NCBI GenBank assembly: GCA_029237695.1
Contig: CM055269.1
Span: 30,910,956 to 30,974,955 of the forward strand
DNA: 64,000 bases
Origin: Conchocele bisecta
Lineage: Eukaryota > Mollusca > Bivalvia > Lucinida > Thyasiridae
Direction of reading: 5' to 3'
Shown here piece after piece: positions 1 to 11,900 of the stretch. The notes beneath the pieces were generated by a model that was not told the DNA's origin, made no database searches, and was given only the letters and a program-made list of their open reading frames with translations. Position numbers and translations under genes: made by a program. Position 1 is the first letter of the stretch. The number at the start of each line of letters is the position of its first letter.

Positions 1-2
1 AG

Positions 3-476
3 GTTGACGACGAAACTGCCTCAGAGATATCGGAGGAGGTTGTGGATTCGGATGAGGAAATTGAGTTGGAGGATCCAAAGATCGGACTGATGTTAGAGCA
101 GTCTGCGTTACAACAGGAGGCCGAGGCTATGCAGTCCAGTGACTGGAAGACAAAGAATGTGGTGAAGAGGAAAGTGGTGGAGGTTAGCGGAGACTTGCAC
201 AAGCGGAAGAAAACTGAACCGGAACAGTAACCAGCTACATCACCGGCAGTAAAACGACCACCACTGGCAGTTAGAGCGTCTCCGAAGGTCAGTGATGCCC
301 AAGCTACCATCCGCGAAATATACTTAGCGGAAATCCGGCAGTGCACGGATACCGAGAGGAAGTGTCGGATCTCCGATGTCAGGAGCCACCCGCGACGGAA
401 CGAACTGAACATCTACACGGACCAACAAGTGCGAGACAAGATTTGGACGATGTCGAAGAGGCTTGATAAAGCTTAA
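3..476 (+). CDS. 3' part of an unrecognised charged protein, with an in-frame stop
   Basis: The frame is open from the window edge and ends in TAA at 474-476, interrupted only by one TAA at 228-230. The first part is strongly acidic (runs of D and E) and then becomes lysine/arginine rich just before the stop. The second part reads as plausible protein (helix-like, with charged residues and two cysteines) and ends in RLDKA. The same reading frame on both sides of the TAA suggests one coding sequence with a nonsense mutation, or a short protein plus decayed tail. I do not recognise the family. It could be the end of a host exon or of a retroelement ORF. The true start lies outside the window. 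Confidence 0.4.
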
Positions 477-607
477 AGTGAAACGCAATTGTGCACTTTT
501 TTTACTAAGAACTTATAGTGATAAGCGATTGTGCATTTTCTTTTAGAACTTTTAGTGATAAGCGATTGTGCACCTTTTACTTAGAACTTATAGTGATAAG
601 CGATTGC
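475..607. repeat. Short tandem repeat, about 50-60 bp unit, 3-4 copies
   Basis: The phrase AGTGATAAGCGATTG recurs three times, each time between poly-T stretches and a TAGAACTT-like spacer; a degenerate first copy (AGTGAAACGCAATTG) begins right after the stop codon at 476. It is a local minisatellite in what would be the 3' flank of the preceding ORF. Confidence 0.7.
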
Positions 608-646
608 AAAATACATAGATTTATTTGGCGCCAAAGGGTTTAAGCA

Positions 647-690
647 ACCAGTGTAGATCGAGATCTGCGCAGTCTGATCCGGATCTACAC
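647..690. repeat. Hairpin, arms CCAGTGTAGATC / GATCTACACTGG
   Basis: Two exactly complementary 12-base arms enclose a loop of about 20 bases that itself holds a second GATC-containing half-palindrome. Related 'GATCTACAC' and 'GTGCAGATC' hairpins occur near 1003-1047, 35.6 kb and 39.9 kb, so this is probably a small foldback repeat family. Confidence 0.6.
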
Positions 691-1602
691 TGGTCGCCAT
701 TCCAATATCATCAATGAAGCATCCATGATGCTTCTAACAAGGAATATAGATCGATATCAGGCTACATGAGTGTGCTAGTAGAATCAGGAGCTAGACTGGA
801 CACAAATCCTGTAAGCCCGTAATATAACACGTATCATTTGGGTCGTTATATGACGACCCTTGCAGCAATGTGGTCATGTCTATTGACCACACGATCGTCG
901 TAATTAAAATAGGTATATATTTATATATCACTGCATTCGGCATAATAGTGCTTAATGATACATACTGAGGGTTTTAGTGCACGTCAAACGGCGTAGATCC
1001 CGACCAGCCTGCACACATCAGTGTGACGGCTGATCTGTATCTACACTGCTTGCACACATACTGCGTACACCTGGTCATATAATGCATACGAGCTTATCTA
1101 TTTACCGTAAATGCCTGCATCTACTCGTACTATTCCATCACTGTTCTCTATATCGCTCGACAATATTAGTCCATTCATAATTACTTCCCTTTGTCAGCAT
1201 ACTGTTGTTGTTATGTGGCGCACCACGATTGAGGTAGTGGGTATCCTGGTTGCGACTGCTCATCGGGTTATTCGATTAGCGGTATCAGCAAGAATATCCA
1301 CTATAGGTGGCAACATTGTGCCGTCGGTAAATTATGCTCTGTACTCCTGTGATATGACGCGATTCCCGACCAGACTTCATGGCTGCACGAGTACGTATCT
1401 GGTATATTACTGCGCATGTATCTACACACCTTTTTCGTGACACAGTACCAGGCATCGCATACTAGTTCTTAATGTATTATTGCATGTATTTTCCTTGTTC
1501 CATACATTATCTACATGACAGTGCACCATAAGCCTCTGCAGGCTGGCTGTTCAGTACTTAAACATGTGCTATTGTATTATTGTATCAGGTTGCACTTTAA
1601 AA
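691..1602. other. Non-coding stretch, no gene recognised
   Basis: The only ordered feature is a hairpin at 839-858 (GGGTCGTTATATGACGACCC) that recurs at 3029, 3469 and 3520. A 109-residue open frame at 1111-1440 shows no recognisable domain and is treated as chance. AATAAA occurs near 1602. Confidence 0.5.
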
Positions 1603-3060
1603 ATAAATCTATTGAAATATCTTGAAAATTATGTCACTTAGACACAAGGGAAATACATTTTCACGTCTATTATTGGCTAAGGAATCGTTAGGAATCATCC
1701 CCGTGAAGAACCCCCAAAGTGAGCGAATCTTTTTAAATTTTTACCTGGGTATACATACCCTTGGTGATTTTTTGCAATATTTCAGTCACCATCAGGGTTA
1801 TTGTTGGAAACATGTTTAATGGGTTCCTTGTTGAGAAGTACAGGCCACACTCACTTACTCGAATTCGAAGGGAGATAAAAAAATACTTTGAGTTAACCGT
1901 AGTTTGACGTATCCGTAGTACGCAACATGTCGGACAACAAACTATTTTATTGACAGTTAGAACCAAATGATTACTTGCTGATGTCGGCTGTCATAGTGTA
2001 TCCCCCACATTTATTACTCGCTTTGGCACCGAACGAATATTCATAGTGCCCCTCAACCAGTAGTAAATATGATTTATTTTAGCAATTAAATGTACATGGA
2101 TACATGTTAAATGCTGTTTATAAGACAAATCATATTTAAACACTTTCGGTTTGTTTACAAATACACATATGCATGTCTGTGTGTAATTAATAGATAACCC
2201 GGATGTGGCACACGTGACATGTGCATGTAGCGATATGTACATATTCAGTTCACCAATGAAATAAATAATAACAAGAACATCATATTTTATGAATTATTTT
2301 AATAAATTATACACGGAAACAACACAAAACAAGAAGAATACTGATTTGTAACACTATTATAAATGATTATTTCTGACCAGACTTGATTGTACGAACTAAT
2401 AATGTTTAGAACATAAAACTCGCCCATTCAATGTTTCGTCCCTATACTGATGCTGTCACATTCGGGAGATATATACACACGATCGAGTGTGAAATATTTC
2501 ACTCATTTCTAATCGCGCAACTTGTGTTCACTTTAATTAACGTTTGAGTAAAAGCATTTAATGCCAGTCCAATTAAAATAGTTGCCATTTATTGCTCACC
2601 ACTTAATGATCACCGACGGTCATTTCGGGAGGCCTGTTTAATCAGTGTCAACGCAAACACCTTTAACTACGGTCTGAATAGCCGACTTTGATCAGGTAAA
2701 CTGCAGGTGACAAACTTCTACTTACCTCCGCAAATTGACATTTCGAGTTAACGAGTGTGAAATACAATAGATTTACGTTTTCGGGACCTAAATATACATT
2801 CGAATAAACGGAAAATTTGAGTTATCGAAATTTGACTTAACCAAACTTAGTTATATGGAAAATAATAGGATTTTAAACGGGACCGTGCTAGTAATTCGAC
2901 GTAACCGGTGATTTCGACGTAAGCGACTTTGAGTAAACGAGCGTAGCCTGTATCGTAGGAAATCTATTCCGTTCCTTCTTAAGTGGCCTATTATCCACGA
3001 TATACAAAGTCATATGACAGTGCAGCATTTGGGTCGTTATATGATGACCCTTGCAGCAAT
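1603..3060. repeat. Dispersed repeat, copy A, split by a MITE
   Basis: The sequence from about 1603 to 1838 and from 2951 to 3060 matches one continuous repeat at 3149-3560 with few changes. Shared phrases include TTGAAATATCTTGAAAATTATG, 'CCCGTGAAGAACCCCC' and 'GGGTTCCTTGTTGA'. The MITE at 1841-2950 sits inside this copy. The second part ends with the GGGTCGT...ACGACCC hairpin. The repeat has no coding content. Confidence 0.75.
1841..2950. mobile_element. Pogo/Tigger-like MITE, 1110 bp, TA target duplication
   Basis: The element begins CAGGCCACACTCACTTACTC and ends in the approximate inverse (...GAGTAAACGAGCGTAGCCTG), flanked by TA on each side (1839-1840, 2951-2952). The uninterrupted copy of the surrounding repeat has a single TA at 3386-3387, which proves the boundaries. 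The element has no transposase ORF. TIR-like phrases (TTACTCGAA, TTACGTCGAA) recur inside near both ends. TA duplication and TIR style suggest a Tc1/mariner-pogo/Tigger origin; that class assignment is inferred. Confidence 0.75.
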
Positions 3061-3148
3061 GAGGTAATGTCTATTGAAATATCTTGGAAAGTATGTCACT
3101 TAGACACAATACAATTAGATTTCCTCGTCTCATTTTGGCCAATGAAAA

Positions 3149-3560
3149 TTAAATAAATCTATTGAAATATCTTGAAAATTATGTCACTTAGACACAGGGG
3201 AAATACATTTCCACGTCTATTATTGGCTAAGGAATTGTTAGGAGTCATCCCCGTGAAGAACCCCCGAAGTGAGCGAAAGTTTTAAATTTTTCACCTGGGT
3301 ATACCCCATAATTATATTTTGCAATATTTCAGTCACCATCGAGGTTATTGTCGGAAACACGTTTAATGGGTTCCTTGTTGAAAAGTATCGCAGGAAATCT
3401 ATTCCGTTCATTCCTAAATGACCTACTATCCAAGATATACAAACAAAAAATGTGGCCCTGCAGCATTTGGGTCGTTGTATGACGACCCTTGCATCAAATA
3501 TAACATGCAGTGCAGCATTTGGGTCGTTATTTGACGACCCAATAGGAGACGCCTGAAAAG
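3149..3560. repeat. Dispersed repeat, copy B (contains the empty MITE site)
   Basis: This is the uninterrupted partner of the repeat at 1603-3060. The position that holds the MITE in copy A is AAAAGTATCG here (TA at 3386-3387). Two further hairpins of the GGGTCG...CGACCC type lie at 3469-3488 and 3520-3540. Confidence 0.75.
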
Positions 3561-5609
3561 GCCCCTTGTGCCCCGGGGCTCGAACCAAAAAAATTTGAAG
3601 TAAAATATTTTTTGTTTATAAATAGAAATTTGAGAGGGTGCCTCGACAGATTATTAGTGAATTGCAACAGCTACTGTATGCAATAAAGAACGACACGCTA
3701 GCCCCATTATTGGGGAGTGTTTATCACGACGCTGCACACCCTCTACCATCAAAAAAATAAATTTTTGCATGACTCTTATTTGTGCAGCATTTGGGTGTTT
3801 TTTTAGTTCGGGTGACCTTGTTTGTGACCTTGTATCTCGCGATATACATGCCTGAAATTGCAAGGATGTGTGTGTCACAGTTGTCAAAACAGGACATGAT
3901 TGATTTATGGTGTATTTGCTATAATATAACCTATTATTCAACCCTTGATGTATTGTAGGTTCCAGCTACTGTGTAATCACCCCTCAATGTATTTTTAGTA
4001 CGGTTGTTTATTAGCGGGGCCAGTCTTGACATTCCCGTGTTCACATAATGTAATCGTCCATGTGCTGTCCATGTAGTGCCTTGTATTGTCCGTATGGGTG
4101 AGTGGTGTGACGTAGGTGTGTGTGTCATCTTTTCATTGGAGAATCTATGCACGAGTAATTTTATCCGGGGCCCGTAACGAGAAACGTGCAGCCGGTATGA
4201 TTGAGGGGCACTCTGTAAGTTAACGTTGGCAAGAGATGTCGTGTTGTGGGAGGGTGTCGCAATAGGATTTCTTCTATTTTGTCTCGTCATATTGGTAAGT
4301 CATTATTTAAGATTCCTAACCATCTTATAGAAACAATATACTAATGTAGCCTAAAGGCTCTATAAGGGTATCTAAGTTACCGTATGCATAGACTCCAATA
4401 AAAGTAGTAATATTGAAGATAGCGTCTATAGATATTTGCTAGGAAATATTAGTTCTTCCTGCTATTTAGCAATGTCTCGTTGTCAATAAAAACCAGTCGA
4501 ACCGAACCTGTGTTAGTCCATATATGGAAAGGCTGACCCTGTGACATGTAGATTAGAGACGCATCTATCATTTAATGTGCGAGAACGGGCTGAAAACAGT
4601 CCCCCGCAGCAAAACTTTGCTTCTCGAAAAAAACTAATTTTGGGGTATGTTAGACATTCTGCAAGGTCAAGGTCAAACGAGATAGAGTGTGACCTTTGAG
4701 CCCAAATCGAGCTACGTTCCTTTCCGAACACGTGCATATCTCATTACTGTAGCTTCCACGAGCACGAAATTGCACATGTTTGAAAATAGGTCCCAAACCG
4801 GTTTATGACCTTATGTACGACACATTTTCTCGTAGCTAGGAACGAGCTAGAAGGCTGAAAAACTCTGGATGTGTAAATAAATGATTCATCTACCGCATGC
4901 CCTTGAGTCCGTGCGAAACGCCATGCCTGAAGATGCGAGCTTCAGCGCTGAAATACCCCAAGTTTGACATGCGACAATGTCAATGTCAAACGAGCTAGAG
5001 TGTGACCTTGGGACCCAGATCGATGTACGTTAATTCCTAAACACGTGCATATCTAGTTTGTTACCGTAGCTTGAACGTGCACGAAATGGCACGAAACGAC
5101 CTAAGTGCTGCAAGTTAAGGTTAGGGTTTTGCCACGTTTCCGCTTTGCCTGCGCTCGATTTTAATCAAACTTGGCAGATTAATTCTGCGGCCGGTTTTGT
5201 CGTCAGCCTAACCCTAATCGATTTTTGTCTTACTTCAGTGTGCCGAAAAAGTAAGAAGATCAATGAATTCGCCTATGATTCTTAACCTAATCGTGTAGAT
5301 TCTTCAAATATGTGCCTGAATCCGAAAGTTCAGCTTAATATCTCTATTATTGACAGAGAAATCCACCAAGATGTACTGCATATTTTTGCAATTTCTACAA
5401 GGTAAATGCTTTTTTTGCTTTTGCCGGTATACTGGTATACCCTCACACATGAGTGTTATCACCAGTTGAGTGCTAGGGGAAAATCAGAGGAAAAACGAAA
5501 AAGACTAGATAGAGCAGTAGGCCAAGGAACGGTAGAAGGAAGCATAGAGAGAGAAAGAAAAAGAGAAAGAAGAAGGTTTAGAATTAAATGAGTCTGGAGT
5601 GCTGAACCT
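3561..5609. other. Non-coding stretch with a degenerate tandem duplication
   Basis: Two related blocks at about 4655-4770 and 4965-5085 share 'AGAGTGTGACCTTTGAGCCC/GGGACCC', 'ACACGTGCATATCT' and 'GCACGAAAT' phrases about 310 bp apart, so a local duplication is likely. No protein-coding gene is supported elsewhere. Small open frames at 3654-4290 (minus strand) have no recognisable domain. Confidence 0.45.
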
Positions 5610-5888
5610 TCAAGACCTGAGCCTTAAAGGAATCCAGCGACTCTGCCAGGCAGGTGTCAGTGGGCAGTTGGTTCCACTGTTACAACGGTTTCTGGGGAAG
5701 AAGGAGAAACGAGTGTAGTCTTTGTCGGCACGCAACTGGCGGTATTGGTGTTGGCGTCTACCAGTGCCTCGTGTTAAGTAGTTATCCTCATTTATGGCTA
5801 CAAGATTGTTCCTAATTTTGTACAGCATACTCAGTCTGGCATCGACTCTCCTCTGTTCAAGTGATCTCCACTCCAGACTGTGCAGCAT
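5610..5888 (-). pseudogene. LINE-A C-terminal region
   Basis: The frame encodes MLHSLEWRSLEQRRVDARL followed by a YKIRNNLVAI segment and an SFFPRNRCNSGTNCP segment. This matches the familiar C-terminus of CR1/L2-type RT proteins, where a 'LGW..L..RR...RL....KI' block precedes a 'F.PR....WN.LP' end. It is separated from the RT thumb by broken frames (5889-6164). Confidence 0.7.
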
Positions 5889-6164
5889 ATCGGTTACACT
5901 AGATGTGTTGTGATAACGGTTAGAAACCCATCATTGCAGCCCTCCTCTGGACCATCTCGAGTTGGTGTACAAGCCTATGCAGAGTTAAGTCACCCTCAAT
6001 TGTCTTTGCTAATACTCTTGGGGTACCCAGACTGTGGAACAGTATTCTAGTTTAGGACGAACAAGGGATTTTATAAGCTCGTTCTTTGACAATCTTCGAG
6101 TTGATCCTGAGGTTACGTTTCAGAAAACCTAGAGTCTGATTGGCCTTAGATGAGACGGAGTTTG

Positions 6165-7248
6165 TTAATGGTGTTTATTCCACTTCAGATCGTGGCTGAT
6201 GTTAACCCCGAGGTACTTAATACAAGGAACTGAAGAAAGAATTTGGCCGTGGAGAGAGTAGTTATGCATAACAGGAGCCTTCCTGGTGGTAATGTGAATA
6301 ACCTCGCATTTGTCAGGATGAAAAGACATTTGCCAGTCGGATTCCCATCTCTCGAGATTATGAAGGTCCTCTTGAAGTTTGTTGCAGTCAGATGGGCTAT
6401 GTAAAGCTAAGTACAACAATGTGTCATCTGCAAAGAGCCGGACAGTACTATGGGTTGTGTACTCCGGGAGGTCATTAATATAAACAAGAAATAACGCAGG
6501 ACCAAGCACAGAGCCTTGTGGAACACCAGATAGTACTGGAACGGACGTAGAAGCTTTCCCTTCAAGGACGACACGCTGAGGACCTACCACTAAGAAAGGA
6601 TCCTATCCAACCGAGTGCTAATCCCTTCACGCCATAGGATGAGAGTTTGTAGAGGAGCCTATTGTGTGCTACCTTATCAAAGGCCTTAGCGAAATCCATG
6701 ACTACAAACATCATTCTGTCTACCACTCTGCATGTTGAGGGCATGTCGTGAACAAATTCAATAGTTGACTTTCACAGCTACGCTTCTCCGAAAGCCATGC
6801 TGGAGGGGATAAAGAATATTGTTCTATTGAGATGCTGCATCATATTACTGCAAAACAATGTGCTCCAAGAGCTTACAGCAGATACAAGTTAGAGAGACAG
6901 GGCGATAGTTCGAAGGTGTCGTTTTGTCACCTTTCTTGTATATTGGTGTTACATTGGCTTGTTTCCAAATGTCTGGTAGGGACTCGTTGCTGAAGTGAGG
7001 TATTGAAAAGTGAGTAAGAATTGGCGCAAGTTCAGCCGAGAGGCGCTTCAGAATAGTAGGAGTAATATTGTCTGGCCTGGGGCCTTGGATTCTGACAGTT
7101 TTTGCAAAAGTTTCTGTACACCATTTTCTGTTACCTCTATCTCAGGCATGTCATTTTCTTTTCTGGAAAAAAGGTTTGAAACATATTTGCAGTAAGAAAC
7201 GAGTTTCATGTGAGTTTGCTGAGAGAAAAACAGAGTGGAACTGGTCAT
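6165..7248 (-). pseudogene. LINE-A reverse transcriptase, fingers and palm
   Basis: The region holds three frame segments of one RT. Segment 7248-7048 has the entry region (a FSRKEND-type start, then KLSESKAPG). Segment 6744-6562 has the DFAKAFDKVAHNRLL motif of RT block 3 with its first catalytic aspartate. Segment 6590-6165 has SGVPQGSVLGPALFLVYINDLP, the catalytic FADDT box and the KYLGV thumb motif. This is a non-LTR RT of CR1/L2 style. Frameshifts near 6580 and in 6750-7040 inactivate it. Confidence 0.85.
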
Positions 7249-7580
7249 TAAGCAAATTGGCTTTTGAGATTGGATCGGTAATAGATACTCCGTTTTCTCT
7301 TCAGGGATTTAAGTCCAATAGCATCTGTTTTTTTGTGCTTAATAAAAGTCCAGAAACGTTTTGTAATATTGAAGTTTTCAGTTACTGAATTTTCATCTTT
7401 TGGAGTAATTAAGTCCTCAACATACTCCCAGTAAGCTCCTCTGCTCAGTGTCTGTATATGGTGTTTGAAGAGTTTTTAGTTTACTTGAACCTTCAGGGGT
7501 AGGTTTTAGCTCTGTTTTTAAAGTAAAGTTTATCCCGTTTCCTAATAAGACGCCTTATTTTACCATTAATCCAAGGTTGT

Positions 7581-7847
7581 CTATCTTTTAACTTTGCAGT
7601 TTTGTGCGGTATGAACTGGCTGATGGCTCTTTCGAGCTCCGAAGTGATATTGACCATAATTGGTTAACCGGGGTTGAAGTGTCAAAATTTTGCAATAAGC
7701 TTTCCCCAAAGGTAGTAATATGCTTTCTAAGTCCCTCCAATCACCCTTACTGTAGAGCGCAATCTTCCTGGGGGTTTGCTTGTTTTTAATAGGCCTAATG
7801 TCAATTTCAGTTAGGACAGCATCATGGTCACTTACACCTGGGATCAC
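7581..7847 (-). pseudogene. LINE-A endonuclease C-terminal segment
   Basis: This 88-residue frame begins with the conserved end of an AP-endonuclease fold: GVSDHDAVLTEIDIRP contains the catalytic SDH motif. It then runs into the linker before the reverse transcriptase. It is a continuation of the frame ending at 8034 after one or more frameshifts. The endonuclease would nick target DNA for target-primed reverse transcription. Confidence 0.7.
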
Positions 7848-8033
7848 TTTGCATGAAGAAATTATATTGGGGTTGTTTGTGATAACAAGGTCAAGTAGTT
7901 GTTGTCCTGGTGGGTGAGTCTACAAGTTGAGTCAGGCCCATGTCGTCTAAGAGGTCAACGAACTGAAAGGTAAGAGTGGGATAGCCACAATTCTGTTTTA
8001 TACAGTTGTTTGGCCAGTCGTATCCGGGAAAAT

Positions 8034-8951
8034 TCATGTCTCCTGCAATAATAACATGGGAACAGTCATACCCAATCTCCGAAGTGACTCGGAAAACTGG
8101 TCTAAACTAGAGCTGTTGCCCTCACTAGGCTTGTAGTAGCTACATAAATAAAGTGGTTTACATCCAGTAACCTCCATTTTCATCCAGGCAATCTCGCAGT
8201 CTGTATGCAGGTCGGGGACCTCGCTGCAAATAAAGTCATCTTTTGCGGCAATAATTACCCCACCACCTCCCCGTTTTCTGTCAACCCGGACAACATTTTC
8301 CATGTACTGTCTGGGTAAGATTTCACCCAAGTGAATAGTGGCATCTATCTTGGTTTCGACCCTATGATAATCATCAGGGTTTACGCTATCGATCATGTTA
8401 CTAAGATCAGTACTGTGGGCCACGATAGAATTAATGTTTACACTCAGTACTTTCAGAGGTTTTAATGTACGACATGTGCGTGTAGGTTTTCCTGTACGAG
8501 GGAGTCGATGAGAGGTTCTTGGGGAAGAACTGTATGTGGGATCTCCTGGGCTGCTCTGCTGAGAAAGTGTGCTGAAGTTGCATGGGCTTATGGGCTCAAA
8601 CCTGTTTGTCGTGATCAGGTCATCAATAAAGTTTGATGACACAGTATGCTGATTAATTGCATTGCAATTGAGACAGTGCCAGCTTACACTGGTGTTCTGT
8701 AGTGTATGGAAGGTGGCTTCGCCTATATCCTGACAGTCAATGTGGAACCAAATAAAACAAGTCTCACAAAACACGGCATTCCTAGACCAGGTTACATTTG
8801 TTTCACAAGCTCCGCATGGGTAAATGCTGTTCCCACTAGTTTCTGTAATGCTAGGACCTGGGTTGGTTTGTACGTCACCTGATACCGAGACCAGTAGGGT
8901 GCAGATGTAGAAGAGACAACAATTGTTTCTCTGAATGTCAAATTTTGGCAT
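8034..8951 (-). pseudogene. LINE-A 5' ORF: 2A-like, PHD-like finger and endonuclease N-terminal half
   Basis: This 305-codon frame starts at an ATG. A hydrophobic stretch runs into GDVQTNPGP (residues 25-33), a 2A-like ribosome-skipping motif. A Cys/His cluster follows (CGAC, then CETC, FHIDC and WHCLNC) with PHD-finger spacing, then a serine/threonine/proline-rich linker. An endonuclease start (LKVLSVNINSI, residues about 168-178) follows, with a later GGGGVIIAAK segment. The frame breaks near 8034, and the endonuclease continues in other frames. PHD-like fingers and 2A-like sequences are both known in CR1/L2 LINEs. This copy is presumed inactive because downstream frames are broken. Confidence 0.75.
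8853..8879 (-). other. 2A-like ribosome-skipping motif GDVQTNPGP
   Basis: The nine residues match the 2A consensus D-x-E/Q-x-N-P-G-P, preceded by the usual hydrophobic run (LLVSVS). In active elements such a motif would separate a short N-terminal signal-like peptide from the rest of the polyprotein during translation. Confidence 0.75.
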
Positions 8952-11900
8952 TTTCCGTTTTTCAAAAAGGAAAAAATGGTGGTAAAATTGCTACTCAAAC
9001 ATTCATTTTGTATTCTAAAACCATCAGCATTCATTTGCAAAAATGAGTCAAAAACGGGTAGTCCAGTTTGATATGGAACATGGTGCAGTCTGGAAAGTAG
9101 GCCCCGGCAACAGAGGATTGTTGTCAGCATGAGAGTCAGTGCCAGAATGGGTTGGGTCCGTTGGGTCTAAACATGGTGTATCTGATGAAAAATCTCAATA
9201 ATGTAGTAATATCAACAACAATACATGGGCGCCGCCATCTTGGATGGTCACGTGATCAAATAGTGATGTTTCGTGGCCGACAAAGAAAACACACAAACTC
9301 CACTCCCCGTGAACAGTCGTCACTTGTAACAAGTATAATAACCTTACCAATGACCTAAACCTGCCTGACAATTACTCAAATAATTTTAAATGAACATAGA
9401 CATAAAGATATAGTAGAAAAAAGATCACTCAGACAACGGAAGACTTTATAGTTTCGCGCATGCGCACTCACTCAATGCTGCACGTTAGGGTTAGGCTTTT
9501 TCGCCAATTGTGGCTGCGTCTGATATTTGTGTGAGGAGCCAGTGTACGAGTCTCCTTTAGGCATCACGGGACGGTTCAAAATAGCCAAAATTGACTGCTT
9601 TTCTGAGGGCGGCGGGGGACTTATAAAAATCACCGCCTCTCACAATCAGTTAAGGAGGCTCTTGCGACAATATTGAAAAATACTCGCAAATGAAGTACAA
9701 ATCGCGCGCCACAATAAAAATTCAGTAACCGCATCAGATGTGTTCAATTAATTTTTTACAAAGTTACCCCACCCACCTATTTTTGGCCAGAAATTTCAAC
9801 ACGACTGAATTTATCGGAATTGTTTTCATGAAAATATGAGGCACAGATACTTTGTTATGTCTTGTTCTATCACTTGTAACACCACACCATTTTCTGAAAA
9901 TGATTTCGAAGCGGGGTCATAACCAGCTCTAATTTTCGCTACAGATGCCCGAAAAATACCTTAAATTCTGACGCGAAACCGTACCGGCGAGACAGCATAG
10001 CAGGCGACATTTTCCAAGATGTCAAAATCAACCGGAGCTAACATTCAGTTTCGTAGAATTATGAAATACTCTAAAAAATACACCTAGTCAAGCCTCCCTA
10101 AGTCAAGAAATATCCATAAACCTATTTATCTAGAGACACACTGGTGTAACTTACAGGGTCGGTAGTGAAGTATATAGAAAATCGTCCACCTCCTTTTTAA
10201 AGCTAGCTGCCCACTGTCCCGTGAGACCTTAGCCTGCCAAAAAGTAAGCGCGGGAATCATAACAACAACAACAACAACAACATGTATGGCAGCGTCCCAT
10301 GCCGGCGTGCATGCTTTCAAATCTAAATTTAGTTCCCTCTCCTATTAACAGGTAATAGTTGATTCCCACACCTCGCCATATTATAAGTCATTGACCTATT
10401 GTTTGAGCAGCATGTTTTGTCTAGTGAATTTAATATTAGATAACATTATTTTCTTAAAAATAATTTGAAGTCGTTCCAAGCTGGTTCGGCCCAGGTCATT
10501 TCCCACGAGTTCACACCGTTCACACCGCTATATGTATTGTTTAACATGTTCCAAGATCTAGATCTGATCATATTTCTACACTTAACATCTGCTTAGATTT
10601 AGATCTACAATGTATAATATTTTTTTGTAATATTTTGTCACATGTATTTTGACAGCGAGACACCAAATTCGTGTTGGATATTTTTCCACTGTATTGTGTA
10701 CTAATTAGTCCCAAAAATATGCTAGCTTTGTACAAGCACATGGTTTAATACATACAACATGATCTACAATATTAAGTTGACTAGATAGCAACTGACCATT
10801 TGCTACTTATTTTCAGTGTAAATGATCCCAGCATTATACATGTTTGGATCATTTCACTCATTTGATAGGTAGCTAATGTGTGGTTGTATTCATTTGTCAG
10901 GAGTTGGCGGACAAATTATTAGTCCTACAGGAAGCAAGCATATAACCCTACTCTTTATATGGATTTCATATTGTCATAAGTTTAATCAGCTTGTAAGTAG
11001 AAATAATCAGATTGTGTGTCATATAAGGAGCAAGTCTATAATACTTTTCTTTATATACATCTCATAATGTCATAAGTAAAGCTGTAACATTACCTTCTAA
11101 GTTGGTCCTAGTAATATACCAACCAGTAAGTACATTTAATTGTGAATCATGTATATTGACATATATCATGTAGAGCATTTGCCGTGACTAGGGCTCATAC
11201 TTTTGTACTTGTATTTTTAGATGCTCGGTTTGTGTTCGGTTTGTGTGCAGTTACCAATAAATGATCACGACACGTACCTGGTTATTAACGCCTTCTACTG
11301 CTGCCCGTTCACATTCGATTTCAACGAAACTTAGCACCAATGTACGGTGGTGGGTCTGTAGTTCTCTAATGCCCTTGTCATTTTCCCGATATATGTAGTA
11401 GAAAAGATTTTGTGGCAACCGGATATATTATGGGTTTCCGACGACCAAGGAAGCACAAAACCCCTGTCCGGATTTTTATCAAACTTATGCTAGTCATAGA
11501 AGATTAACCACTCAACCAATTTTGCTGAAATTTAGAAGGTAAGTACATCTATAGATCGCCCATAGTAAATATAGTTGCCCACAGCGGGAAACACATAAAA
11601 GTAAAAATATGACATAATTTATTTCAGTGTAAAGTGGGGTCGGCAAGTTTGTGTAGCATGTTACAGGATTTTTTCTTCCAGGGCTTTTCGGGCCTTTCTC
11701 GACGTCGAGGGTCCCCTTAGGGCTCGCAATATGATATGGGGTTTCTCAATCAACCCGGAACCCTCTTTTCCGGCTTAAAACCCTCCGTCTAGAGCCAAAA
11801 TAAGGGCTTCCAACGTCATCAATGTAATGTTGGTGACTTTTAATTTTTCCGACTGTTTTTTTTTCGACTCTGTATAAGCACAGTTCACTTGGTATCACCC

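Larger units (their letters stand above)
5610..8951 (-). mobile_element. Decayed CR1/L2-type LINE with a 2A-like peptide (LINE-A)
   Basis: Reading on the minus strand the order is: 2A-like peptide, PHD-like zinc finger, AP-type endonuclease, reverse transcriptase and RT C-terminal region. This is the expected order for CR1/L2-clade non-LTR elements. The ORF is broken into at least four frame segments (8034-8951, 7581-7847, 7048-7248, 6165-6744, then 5610-5888), so the copy is dead. No target duplication was identified. The 3' end lies near 5600, where coding similarity stops. Confidence 0.8.

Noticed and set aside
1111..1440. 109-residue plus-strand ORF
   Set aside because: No domain, no conserved composition, and it lies in repeat-rich non-coding sequence.
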